DNA from: Trogon surrucura
Lineage: Eukaryota; Chordata; Aves; Trogoniformes; Trogonidae
DNA: 64,000 nucleotides
Assembly (NCBI GenBank): GCA_020746105.1
Contig: CM036621.1
Location: 25,191,501-25,255,500, forward strand
Direction: 5' to 3'
Positions 1-12,421 of this stretch are shown piece after piece (position 1 is the stretch's first letter; the number at the start of each line of letters is the position of its first letter). The position numbers and the translations under genes were made by a program. Below the pieces are notes generated by a model. That model did no database searches. It had not been told where the DNA came from and saw only the letters and a list, made by a program, of their open reading frames with translations.

Positions 1-3000
1 AGTGAAGCAGAGTTAGTACATTTTACAAGACATTTCTTCATTCCTTTTTCAAATACCTTTTCATTATTGTAGAAGACTAAAGAGACTGAAAATCATCATG
101 TATCTTACAGCAGTCAGAAGTGTCTCCAGCTGGCAACAGGCAGAGCCAGTGGTGTTATGATGCCCTCCCAAGATTTCTGAAGCTCTCTGTGGTCAAAAGT
201 AACACAGAAAGAAGGAGGATGCACTGATGAGATCCTCATGCTCATGCCTAACTCAATATTCATTTTTGGAGCACAAGCATTTAACAAATTTAAGGTGCGT
301 CCTCAAGGGTCCTATGCTGTACTGGAGATTGATACTGCACTTTCAGAAGTTTGTTTCTGCTGTAAGCAATTAATCTATTCTTTAGTATTCTATCCTAAAA
401 GATTTGCCAATTCTTTCTTTGTTACAACTCTTGTAACAGCTCCTGTTTAGAAATATGTCATAACTTAGGTTGGGTATTTTGAGTTCCGTAGTGAGAAAAC
501 CCGCTGCCCCTTTCTCTCTAATGAATGCCAGAATTATCACAAAGCTATGCCCCATGAATAATGTATATAGACCAATTAAATGAAACTGTTTTATTAGTTC
601 TCATGGGATGTATCTGGTGGAAATGACAATCTTGTAGGCAGTGGCACTATGTTTTGACACCCGAAGCTAAACACGAGTAGCTACTAGTAATGTTTCAAAT
701 TCTAGGAATATATAACTTTTGTTTTCAAGCAATCTTAATTATTGTAATTCTAAATTAAGAGAGCCCGAATTTATTTCCTTCCATTCTCTGAGGCTGTAAA
801 ATAACTTACACTGCCATATTTCAATGGAGTGTAGTGGCCCTGACTAATATTGGATTCATTTAGGGGAGGTGGAAGTAAAAAAGTCCGACTGAAAATTTCT
901 GACTGCGAAAAGAGATATTGATTTGATATCTCCATTTCAATAGAAGTAATGTCTTGAAAACAATGGGATTTAAAACTTTTTACTGAAGTTACTGTAATTG
1001 TGGTAGATGGGGAAATATATTCCTCTCTGAATGTGACTCCATCACTCTTTGTGAAATGCTACAGATGTGCAAAGCTGTGTCAGCCGTATAACTGGAAGAG
1101 TAAAGTGAGCACAAGTGCTGAGACATCCAGTTCACTGCGGCCTTGCCAGCTCTGCTCTGAAAATGGTATGGAGAGAAATCACTGCTGCCATAGGACTTCC
1201 AGTCCTGTGCAGGTAAGTCTGTTCAGCATAGTTTTACTTAACTGTTAGATCCCCAAGCTGCTAGGAACCTATAACTATGCTTTTCATTAGCTTAAAGCCA
1301 GTAATCCACAAAATCAATTCGTTCTCTGAAGTAGACATCCTGTGGTGAAAAGCTGAAATTCAGCTTGCTTATAGTTATTAAACCACATACGATGCTTTTT
1401 AGAACAGCCAATGGACAGAATAGTCCAAGGTGGAATTCTCAGAAGTGCTTAAGGCATTTAGGAGCATAACTGACACTAACAGTCTATGGGATTTACGCTC
1501 TTACACACCTCTGGCACTTGATTAAAAAAATCCAATTTCAAGAGATTGTACTTTGGACTGTTACTGGGACTGAAGTTCTGTTGATTCAGCTGTGACCTGC
1601 TGTTGTGGCCCTGCTGTTTCAGCTCTCTCTGCAACTCTCATCCTATATTGGCCTATTTAGGCAGACATTTTCAATGACCTCTGGAGTTATATCATGCAAT
1701 GGAATGCCCATATCTGCTTGGGTTTTCTTTTAAAGAGATCAGCTTTGGACTGCATAGTTTCATCAAGTGAAGACCATGTCTTAGAATAGGTTTATGATGA
1801 CTGTAGAGTGGATCTCTGTTTTGATTGTGACATCTGAGTAAAGCTACAAATCAAACAATATTGCCTTTCTCCATGAGGTTAAGATGTTTTGATTGCACTG
1901 TGAATGTGAAGACTTTTCTTTTATGGTATCATTTTAATTGCAGCTAGCATTTTTTTTTATGTTAACATTTTTTGTGGTTTGAGTCCCATTGTGCACAGTC
2001 TATGGATTTATAGTCATACAGAGGAATAAATCCCACTTGAGCATTAATGCAATAGTGAACAAATAGTGGTATATAGAGTATTTCAGCTCTAGGTCACTAC
2101 CTTGAGTTTGGCTCTGAGATTACTGACAGAACCCACTTATCATTTGTCAGTTCTGTGTTGATCTATGTGAAAACTGTTAATTCCAGTCTAAGTGGTCTTG
2201 TTGCAAAAAAGAAAAAAAACAGCTTCATTTGAAGCTCTGAGAACACACTTAATCTTGAAGTAGAGATATATTAAGACACTTGTTTGCATGTTTTCTTCAT
2301 CATATTCCCTTCTCTTCACAGTGAATTTAAACCCCAAAGCCCAAAGTGGAAGGTTTCTCTAACTCTGCCACGTTTGCACAATATCTAGTGCAATAGCCAC
2401 TCTTTCCATCTAGTTTCTGTAATTACCTGAGAAGATGAACATCGGTCTTAGATTTGCAGGTGTATTGCTTAATCTAACAAGGAAATGTTTTGGGGCACTG
2501 TTTCAACCACCGCATGGCAGTGTCACTGGTCAGCAGATAATCAACATATGTGCGACAAAATAAACTCATCACGTCAATTTTAGAAGAACTAGCCAGGCAC
2601 TAGAGGTTGTTGCCTGGTTTAGAATATTAATTGAGAACTTTATGGAAAAATGAACTGAATATGACTGAAATACTGGCCAAAACCCATGAGAATGGGGTGG
2701 AAATAAATCAACAATTGAAACCAAACTTTGTCTATTCATATACTTCCTTGATAGAAAGCTGTCATAAGAAACTACTCAGTCCAGCTATCACCCACATATG
2801 TTACACAATCAGTTTCCTTTCTCCAGATCTTTCATGAAACAGAGAAAATAGTTGTGCATAATTTCATCATATTAAGATAAGGAGTGGTGTTTATTACTTC
2901 TCAGAATAGCAAGAGAACCTAAGCATCCAGAAATTGTCTGAAGCCCTGCTACACCTAATGTCTGGGGCATAGCTGTGTCTTGCACCTAAAAGCAGAAATT

Positions 3001-6000
3001 TTGCATATGCAAAGTTTTTTCAAGTGCCTAAGAAATCTAGCTTTTCTTCTTCATGAGCACCTAGCTTTAAATTAAAAGCAGTTCTGTAAAAACTAACATT
3101 AAGAGAAGATTAGATATCTCAGCCTCCTTGTTAATTGCAAGTTTTGATTAAACTTTTCCTTGAGGTTGAGACCTGCAAGATCAATTTTGTTTACATCTGG
3201 AGAAATTTAAAAGGGATATATAAAATTAACCAGTAACATCAATTACATTACTCAGAAAAGCCCGCTGAAACTGAGCATTAACAATGGAGAATTCTGGAAT
3301 CTCTCTTTTTGTAGATACTTTCTTAAACAAATGAGACAAAGTAAACTAATCTCTCAACATTTAGATGAGTCACTGTGCCGCTGTCATCTTTTTAAGAACA
3401 GGGAAGTTAAAAGAATTCAGGTGCAGAAGAACTGCATTTATTGATTCCATTTTCAAAAACCATGAAGATTATATTATTCAAGGAATATTCAAGTTAACTT
3501 TATTTTCAAGTCAATGAGTTGCTATCAAATCATCAAGCTACTCTGTTGTGTATTATATTCAGCTTATGTCTTTTGTGCACAAAGGACATGCTTTAGTGTA
3601 CGATTGCACTGTATATGCCTTGAACACCACATACTGATGTTACTTTCCATTTTTTAAAGAATTATTTGCTTTCATTTTATGTTGACAGTTCCTTTCGCAG
3701 TCCATTTTTTCAGAGTTCTAACACTGCTTCAGGTCTGCCTATAGATTATTGTTATTGATGTTACAGCTTTGCTGATCAGAAACGGATTGTTATTTTTTTC
3801 CCACCAATTAACTTTTTCCAACCCTGGAAAGATAAATATAGTAATTACATACAATAATTAGAAAGCCTTGTATAATGAAGCAAGAGTTTTAGGATTAATA
3901 AATAGCTGAACGTGAGCCTGATAACCTGCTTAATTAATCACTAAACTGTAGAACCACTGCAATTCGTACGTCAATCCAGGCTCTTTTATGGAAGTGATTT
4001 GAATCAATTGCTAATGAAATTGAGAAATATAACAGCAGCTTTCTGACTTTCAAGTGACAGGGCTCATATTTAACTCAAGAAATGTGACAGTTAATGACAA
4101 CATAAAAGTACTGTGAATTATTTGCCAGATCATGTGAGAATTACAGCGTCAACTTATTGAAATAGCTCATAGCTGATCAGTGTGAAAATAAACAGTCATA
4201 ATGACATATTTAGAAATCTATGATGCTGCTTGAAATATGACTCTGACTGAAATAAACCAAGGACATAATCTTACAAATATAACAGTATTTCAAGAATTCT
4301 TCTACTTTGCCACATAAATGATTTTATTCTTACTACTGTTGAAACTGTAATCCTTTAGAAATTATCATCTTTATTAAGTCAATTACTTTAAACTGCCAAA
4401 GTAGTTTCATGGCTAATTCTTCTTTTTTTTAATGTAATTAACATGCTTATTCTTATTTAGTTACTTGAATTTAAATGATTCTGCTGTTGAATTTGTTTCC
4501 TGAACTTTGCACTTCCAGCCACACTTTAATTAATTAAAACTTCATCCAGATGTAAAGAGACAGTTATTGTGTGTTAATGAAATATCAGAGGAAAGTGCAC
4601 TAATCAATAGTTAATTTAATTAAGGTGTTTATGAGACAGTATTGCTATATAATTAACTGAACATAAGATATGTATATTTAAATTTTCATTAATAAGTTTG
4701 TTAGGAATTTTAGATCATGCTGGCTTATGGATTCACGTGACATGTATAAAATTAAAGTGTTTGTCAAAGACATTCTGAAATACACATTAAATGCAGTCCT
4801 GAATCTTTCTGACAGTCATGTAGAAAATTTAGGCAATTGAAGTCACACTACAAATGGGAGTGTGCCTTCTTGGAAATGAGATCAAAATCTGCAGATTTCT
4901 TTTAACCTTTGAGAGTCACATATGTAAAAAACCCCTATGAGATGAAGTTACATGTAAGAAAACATATTCTGTACTTGAAAAATGTACCTTAGAAAAGATT
5001 ATGAATAATGGAAGTATTATTGCAATTCCACAGTTACAGTTAGATCATCCCACTAACATGCTGTTCAGGCAGCCTACTTCTTAAGGACTATGTGTTCTTA
5101 ATATTGATCAAGTCATCTTATTTGCTCAGTGTGAATGATTTTTTTAATGAGGATTTACAAATGACGCTGCTATTTAAAGGTGCTGCTAATTGGAATACAT
5201 TTGCTAAACTTTTAAATTCCAAATGAATAATACTCGCATTTCCTGTATGTTCAAAATTCATTACTGTTTGAGTTATTAATGATTATTTGATCTAATAATT
5301 ACTATTATTAGCAAGGTATTTCAAATCCATAAAGTTTTGAATCCATGTCAAATTGTTAACTTCACATGCATGTTTTTCTTGTCTTCAGATGAAGTGCATT
5401 GACAGCTGTTCTGCTGGATTTTGTTTATCAGGAGACCTCCAGTAATCTTGGATACATATAGTCTTGCTCAAGCATAAATGAGAATGATTTTTTTTCAGAT
5501 TTCTATGCAAAAAAGCGTGAAAAGGAAAAATCTAGGCAGTTCAAGCTGGTAGTGATTGGTTCTGGCTATATATCCATTAAAAAAGGTGGATGTGGAAGGC
5601 CACTGCTTCCTACTGCAACAGATTACAGGTATCAGCATGTTCTATCTGTTATTGCAGAGAGAGGGAGCATTTCTGAGTGAGACTAGGCAGTATGTACTTA
5701 ATTGTATTTAATTGCTTTTACAATTAATGCAAAGTATGTTAGCTGGCAAGGCTACTGCAGAAGCAAAGGTCTTGACAGATGCCAAAATTTTCAGTGAATT
5801 GTTTTTCTTCTACTGTATTCAAATATCTCCAAATTTCTTTCTTTGTTTTTTTTATATTTTTTCTCTTTTTTTCTTGTTTGTTGTTTTGGGTGTTTTTTTT
5901 GTCAGCAGTTAAAAACTGTAGCCCAGTAAATATCATTGTGGCATTGCTTGTTACAGGCCACAGACTTTGCATTAAGCTCACAACAGAGACCTTGGAACTT

Positions 6001-7806
6001 GTCAGGACTTCTCAGAGCCTAATTTGGCCTTCCTGGAGAATTGTTTTGGCTTGTAACAGCTTATCTAACAATTGGATGATTATCTTTCTGACTTGTTTTA
6101 TGTTTAGTCTAACACAACGCTATTGGGTTTTAATTCGTATTATTGTATATATTTTTGTAACTAGTAGACAGCAATAACACGTAATTATTCTATTGAGGAC
6201 AAACCTTCTGCAACCCTAGAATAAAATGGAGCATGGGAGAAGCTTCACTGAGAAGGTGCGTCTTCACCAGGAGACTGAGCATAGCAGGAGTGCACAGGTA
6301 CTGCTGTGGAATGGTGCCAGGGCTATCAGGAACTCACCAGCTAGTTGTTGTCAATTTAGGGAGAATGCAACTGATTTTAGGGCTAATAAAGGGAACAAAG
6401 AACTACGTAACTGAGATTCTTTCTATATATAATAAATTCAGATGTAAGATGAAGTTTCTAGCCAATGAAGAAAGAGGAAGGTGTGAAAATATTTTAGGGA
6501 AAAGAGGAGCTGAAATAGTTTTTAAGACATATTTGCAAGTAACTTAAGTAGTTCTCCCAAGAAATCCTACTTTGTCAGGAAAACATGCTACAGCATGTTA
6601 AATTTACAGTATCAAATCAGAGTACAACGATTTTTAAAAATAATGTCAATGCAGCATAAAGTTGATGTTTATTTTCATGCCTTATGGATCATATCTTTGT
6701 CTCTGTAAGAGTTGCAAGCATATGGTAAGAAATAAATCACAGAATCACAAATAATTTTGACATCACAAGAGTTTAAAATTAAATTTTAATGATATCTGTT
6801 TGGTATTATGAAATAACTGCATGACACTCTTGTGCCATGTATTGTACAAGTGAAGCACTTTTTTAGCTTAGTTCAGGTTTCACCTGTGAGAAGGGAGAGT
6901 TTTCAGAGGTTAATTTACATCTTCCTGAAAGAGGTGCTTAAGATGTAGGGAGAATTAATTGTCCTCTGTAACTTTCTTTGTATCTCAGCTTTGAAGACAG
7001 TCTTGACAACTGGCTTACGGTTACTGGCTAATTTAAAATGGCTTATATTAGGTGAGATGAATTTTCACCTATATTGCTTGCATATTCAATATATGGTTAG
7101 AAGTAATTTAGGATAATAACAGCTGGGATTTTCTAAAAAAAATATTTCACGTTGATACAATGTCTTGAACAACTTGGAAAACTACTCACCTTCTCTGGCC
7201 AACTGCTGTGAATCAGTGGACCCATTAATTATTAAGATTTTTTTAACATGTTTAGCAATACAGTTTTTAGATTGGAGCTGTAAGCAATGTTCTGTGTAAG
7301 CGTTGATTAGTAAGTGTTACAATGTTTCAAAAGGTTGCTATTTACATAGAGACGTCATATGCCCACGTTTATACTGTGAAAAAATATAAAGTGTTTTATA
7401 TACCTAGCAATAGGAAAGACTGCAAGCTTTCTATTTCAAAATGGTATATATTAATTATACATTATTTATACTCTGTAGCTTATTTTAAAAAAATAAATTG
7501 AGCAATTTCTCCCCCAGCTACTCTCCACTTTGTTAAATCACAAGTTTGAAACACGGTTCAGTATTTTTCTAGGAAGCTGTTAATCACAGTACTGGATAAG
7601 ACTGATGTCTAAATACATTTTCAGAATCTCATATTCTTTTTCAGCTTTTATGTTAGAAATACTAGTCCTCCCTCAGCATCTGAACCTGTTATTTAAAGTG
7701 GGAAGTAATACTGGAGATTGCAGCATTGTGAGATTGTAACTTCACAGGTGAAATTGAAGAATTGACCCAGAGAGCCATGCCTGGCTGGTTTTCAGACCTC
7801 TGAGCT
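1..7806. other. AT-rich single-copy DNA, no identified gene
   Basis: No recognisable gene or young repeat was found here. The open frames are short and match no family I know. Notable contents, described separately, are an exon-like stretch ending at a perfect splice donor (1212/1213) and a block rich in TAATTA motifs (about 3900-4700). A T-rich, low-complexity stretch runs from about 5835 to 5902. A doubled CR1-tail-like octamer (cacagaatcacaaa, near 6739) has no CR1 body next to it and is not called as an element. Confidence 0.6.
1000..1212 (+). other. Exon-like open stretch ending at a consensus 5' splice site
   Basis: The frame stays open across this stretch and meets CAG|GTAAGT, a perfect match to the vertebrate 5' splice-site consensus, with the GT at 1213-1214. 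The conceptual peptide is cysteine-rich, with C-x-x-C spacings near its middle (around CYRC and CQLC), and it resembles no family I recognise. The local GC content is higher than in its flanks. No convincing acceptor with a long pyrimidine tract lies just upstream, and the first codon shown is GTG rather than ATG, so this is not a start exon as it stands. It could be an internal or non-coding RNA exon, or a chance match. Confidence 0.2.
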
Positions 7807-8251
7807 CATAGAATCATAGAATCATAGAATGTTAGGGATTGGAAGGGACCTCGAAAGATCATCAAGTCCAATCCCCCTGCCAGAGCAGGAATGCCTAGAC
7901 TATGCTACACAGGAACGTGTCCAGGCAGGTCTTGAATGCCTCCAGAGAAGGAGACTCCACAACCTCTCTGGGCAGCCTGTTCCAGGGCTCCGTCACCCTC
8001 ACTGAGAAGAAGTTTCTTCTCGAGTTTAAGCAGAACCTCTTATGTTCCAGTTTCAGCCCATTACCCCTTGTCCTATCAGTGGTTGTCACCGAGAAGAGCC
8101 TGGCTCCATCCTCGTGACACTCACCCTTGATATATTTGTAAACATTACTGAGGTCACCCCTCAGCCTCCTCTTCTCCAAACTAAAGAGCCCCAGCTCCCT
8201 CAGTCTTTTCTCATAAGGGAGATGCTCCACTCCCTTAATCATCCTAGTTGC
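7807..8251 (-). mobile_element. CR1 non-LTR retrotransposon, 5'-truncated 3' end, young copy
   Basis: On the plus strand the element opens with three copies of the octamer catagaat, which is the reverse complement of the CR1 3' terminal repeat. The conserved 3' UTR and the end of ORF2 follow. Similarity to the longer CR1 at 32899 stops abruptly after position 8251, which is the 5' truncation point. By eye only about 9 substitutions separate the two copies over about 435 bp (roughly 98% identity), so both belong to the same recent subfamily. This copy has one more terminal octamer than the other. Severe 5' truncation is typical of CR1. Confidence 0.95.
7895..8251 (-). pseudogene. CR1 ORF2 C-terminal remnant (about 118 codons)
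   Basis: The reading frame is open from the truncation point to the natural ORF2 stop. It covers only the region C-terminal to the reverse transcriptase, including the conserved stretches [33 protein letters not shown] and [17 protein letters not shown]. Compared with the 32979-35912 ORF2 it differs at only a handful of residues, for example GDLSN for GDLIN and RFCLN for RFRLN. It has no endonuclease or polymerase motifs and cannot act alone. The open frame reflects recent insertion, not function. Confidence 0.9.
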
Positions 8252-11200
8252 ATGTCAGCTCCTGTAAAGCCTGAATGTGATCTCACAGCATGGGACCCTG
8301 AAGAATGTGTCCAAAACTGAAAGCTTTCTCCTGCTGGCCAGTCTGCTGAGTGACTGAGCCACCAGCCACAGCCATCTGCTGGCAAATGCAGAAACTCTGG
8401 TAAGCTCCCACTTGGGGCAAATATCTTCTTAAGTGAATTATACTTCCAACTTGAAGAGTTCCAGTAGCCTAGATCCAGGGTTGTCCTCAGTATCAAATAC
8501 TTGCTTCATTTGAAGAATTTAAGTGTCCTGCTCAGCAATGTTAAACTCCAACCTGTCTATTTTCAGGTCTGCATTCAGCTGTATTTGTTTTACATACAGG
8601 TTGATTTTGCTATTGGAATACAGAGGGTTAGTGCTACAAATACTGCCTCACTACAAACAAAAAAAAAAAGAAGAAGTCATCCTGTCACAGAAACAGCAGG
8701 CTTTGAGCATTTATGGCTCTACAACATTCCTCAGTGAGAGAGAGAACTCAGATGTTACCTGAAATTCCTCTAATAGTAATTTCAGGACTCTACCAGAGCT
8801 GAATACTTAACATGCCTGTCACCTTCTCAAAATCACATTTAGGGAAAAAAAACATTTATGTGTGACTTCATTAGTCCAGGAAGACTAACATTCAGAGAGA
8901 GGCAAGCTACCTTCTTGCAGAATCTCAAAATGCATGCTATGGTTCACTCATTTTTCATGTTATCATCCTTTAACCACTCAGCATAAGGGCTTCTTCTGTT
9001 CTATTCTTGTGACTTTTTCCACCAGCACACTTAAGACCTCCTTTTTGGAGCCCTTGGCTGTCACAGCCTCTCAGTTATAAAAAGAGGCGGGGAGGGGGGG
9101 AAACAAACCATAAAAAACCAATCCCAAACTGCAGAAGTCTCATTTTCTCTGTGAGGAGCTTAATGAAACCCTCAAACCCATTGTTTTGTGCAAAAAAAAG
9201 AACTCCACAAGTTTATCCATAGTTGAAATTGCCCTAATAATAATATCCCAAGAATCACAATAAGGAAAAAAAAATAGTCTTTTGCTAGGGAAACAACGTC
9301 TCAAGGAATTGTGTTGGCTTTAGCTGAATGTGAAATAGCAATGTAGTACTTGCCACACAGAACAATTTATTTTATAATTATAAAAATAAACCAAAAAATA
9401 CTTCCCTCCACCCCTGTAAAAATACAAAATATGTAATACATCGTGCTCTATTTCCCTGTGTGTTTTGCTGTAGATCTCATGGTTTTATACAGACTCTTTA
9501 CATTGGAACCTAGTATTGGGATGACATTTGTGGAGAGGCAAGCTACTTTTCCATTCTTCCATTGCTGATGCGGGGCATGGAAACCTAACACTACCATAAC
9601 TTTTTTTTTCCACACAAAAATAAACTAAATTGTTCTCTGAGATAAAACAAGGCAGAAAATCTAGGGCAGCATATATTCATGCCTTGTAGCAACTGGAGTG
9701 ACATACTGCTCTTCTTGACCTGTGTCAGAAAAGACAGGCTTTTGTACCAGTCTTAAGATCTCTTTCTGGCTACATGTTTCTCGTGAAGCTCAGGTCCAAT
9801 GCATAACTCAGCAGCTATAAAAATAGTGGTTGGTAGATAGTGTTTCTCAGTTTTGCTGCCAAAACAGTATCCCTGTTCATTTTACTTTTTCAGGACTTGA
9901 TGGCCCATTTAGGCTCTGTTTCTAAACTTGTCCTCCTTTTGATTCTCATCCCAGAAAGAAACTTCCTCTCTAAAGTATCATGCAGCAATGTGGAAAAAAA
10001 TAAAATAAAATAAAATGTTCAAGGGGAATGAAAACATTGCAAACTTTTCTCATAGTGTCACAGACTTGATTATTTTTGTCTCTTTATGTGATAAGTATTT
10101 TCTGATAAAGAACTGTAATACACTATGTCATACATAGAACGTCATAAGACCTTGATAAAGTTAACTTTTTTAATGCTCATGATCAAAATGCAAAAGGGCC
10201 TTTACAGTCAGGCCGGCCCATTTGGTTAACACAAATAGACAAACGTCTTTTTGGAGCTCTCATGAAAGTGTGATGTGACTAGCTCTGTCCCGACTCCTGA
10301 TTTAAAGTCCCAGTTCGTATTAGATCCTGGGCAATTCTGAGAAGACAGACATATTTCCCATCTTGGTGCCAAAGTAACAGATCTTAACTGCTCTGTTATG
10401 TTGCTGTTTATAGTAAAGGTAGTACCAAATATAAATTACTGCCCAGAAATAATTTAAATATAAGGATTTTGGGGAAAACTAAACAAAAAATCTTTGATTT
10501 TCTTCTTTTCAAGCCTAAAGATGGTGACATGACATTAGTCCAATTTACCAGGTATAAAACCAAATTAAATCAGTGCTTGAAGCTTTCCTTGAATATGCCT
10601 CAAATTCAGTTCATCTACCATTATTGAAAAGTATCACATTTAAGTCTTAATAATTCTTTACACTAGAGTGCTATTAATGTCATCGTTATTATTATACTTC
10701 CCTATCTTCAATATATTATAGCTGTTAGAATTCAAGTACTAAAATCAATGGGAAATCTGCATTTGATGTAAAATATTCTAATCTATCACAATTAATTTCC
10801 TTCCCTGAGTTATGTTAATTATTCTCTTCCCCACCTGGGAAGAAACCCCTATTGCATTCTTGACTAGATTTAGATCTAAAGCTGGTTCCCTGGAGTGCAA
10901 ATCTTTGATAAAAATTCCATACTTACTCTGTCTTTTCTTCTATCTTTTTTACACACAGCACAGTGAGAAATATTAAATGAAAGGTTTAGGTTGACCAACA
11001 GTTTTTCAATACAAAGGACATCTGGTCTTCCTTTAAATAATAAAAAAAATACTCCCTCAGTTCTTGCCCATGGGCAATTAAGCTGTACATATGCAATTTC
11101 AAGATTAAAAGCAGCACTGAAAACCCACTCATGATTGACTGCTGAACAATTTATACACATCTGAAGAAATATCTTTGACATGCAGTTTTCTTTCAGTTGT

Positions 11201-11254
11201 TTCAAAAACTAACTTATCTCCTCTTCCTGGCTTGCAGAGAAATTCTCATCCCTG
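8252..11254. other. Single-copy AT-rich DNA, no identified gene
   Basis: I see no gene here. There are A-rich tracts, a short (AAAAT)n run near 9997-10016 and a G-run at about 9087-9099. Open frames are short and overlap on both strands without family resemblance. Just before the next CR1 there is a pyrimidine-rich stretch ending in an AG (11211-11237) that looks like a splice acceptor. Confidence 0.55.
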
Positions 11255-12421
11255 AAGGGAGAGTGGTGGATGTCATATACCTCGACTTCAGTAAGGCTTT
11301 TGACACTGTCCCCCATAACATCCTTGTAGGTAAACTCAAGAAATGTGAGACAGATGATTGGACCGTGAGGTGGATTGCGAACTGGCTCAGCAACAGAGTT
11401 CAGAAGGTTGTGATCAGTGGCACAGAGTCGAGTTGGAGGCCTATCGCCAATCGCGTTCCCCAGGGATCAGTGCTGGGTCCAGTTTTGTTCAGTATCTTCA
11501 TCAATGACCTGGATGAGAGGATAGAGTGCACCCTCACCAAGTTCACTGATCATACAAAACTGGGAGGGGTGGCTGACACACAGGAGGCTGTGCTGCTATC
11601 CAACGAGATCTGGACAGGCTGGAGAGCTGGGCAAAGGGAAACCTCATGAAGTTCAATAAGGACAAGTGTAGAGTCCTGCGTCTGGGGAGGAATAACACCA
11701 GGCACCAGTAGAGATTAGGGGACCTCCTGCTGGAAAGCAGCCCCGTGGAGAAAGACCTTGGAGTCCTAGTTGGCAGTAAGTTGTCCATGGGACAGCAATG
11801 TGCCCTTGTGGCCAAGAGGGCCAATGGGATCCTGCAGTGCATTAAGAAAGTTGTGTCCAGCAGGTCTAGGGAGGTTCTCCTTCCCCTCTACTCTGCCCTG
11901 GTGAGACCACACCTGAAATGCTGTGTCCAGTTTTGGGCTCCCCAATTCAAGAGAGACAGGGACCTGATGTAGAGAGTCCAATGGAGAGCTACAAGGATGA
12001 TTAAGGGACTTGAACATCTCTTCTATAAAGAGAGACTGAGAGAACTGGGGCTGTTTAGCCTTGAAAGGAGAAGGCTGAGAGGGGATCTTACTAATGTATA
12101 TAAATATCTGAGGGGTAGGTGTCAAGGCGAAGGACACAATCTCTTCTCGGTGGTGCCCAGCAATAGAACAAGAAATAATGGGTTTAAGTTAGAACACGGG
12201 AAGTTCCGCCTCAACATAAGGAGAAAATTCTTTACTGTGAGGATGACAGAGCACTGCAACAGGCTGCCCAGAGAGGTTGTGGAGTCTCCTTCTCTTGGAG
12301 ACTTTCAAAACTTGCCTGGATGCATTCCTGTGTGGCTGCCCTAGGGGATCCTGCTCTGGCAGGGGGGTTGGACTAGATGATCTTTCGAGGTCCCTTCCAA
12401 TCCCTAACATTCTGTGATTCC
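11255..12421 (+). mobile_element. CR1 non-LTR retrotransposon, 5'-truncated, decayed, plus strand
   Basis: CR1 similarity begins inside the reverse transcriptase domain, at the conserved block before motif A. It runs to a CR1 3' end at 12421, where the last bases are the octamer-type attctgtg. The 3' UTR carries the standard block with ttggactagatgatctt. The element holds about 1.17 kb and lost its 5' part at insertion. A frameshift, two in-frame stops and a changed catalytic motif show it is older than the copies at 7807 and 32899. The 5' boundary is approximate, because I placed it by comparison with the longer copy. Confidence 0.93.
11260..12344 (+). pseudogene. CR1 ORF2 remnant: reverse transcriptase motif A to C-terminus, broken
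   Basis: Motif A is intact ([11 protein letters not shown]), as is the [10 protein letters not shown] block. The catalytic FADD box, however, reads FTDH, so the second of the paired aspartates is lost. A one-base deletion near 11585 (the triplet run after the GGVADT block) throws the frame. In the later frame there are stops at about 11709-11711 and 11970-11972. The C-terminal region is open again from about 11973, including [20 protein letters not shown], and shifts frame once more near the end. This is a dead remnant with several independent lesions. ORF1 and the endonuclease were never present in this copy. Confidence 0.9.

Noticed and set aside
6735-6765. cacagaatcacaaa resembling a CR1 3' tail
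   Set aside because: No CR1 body (no ttggaagggacct block) follows, so a lone octamer pair is not sufficient.
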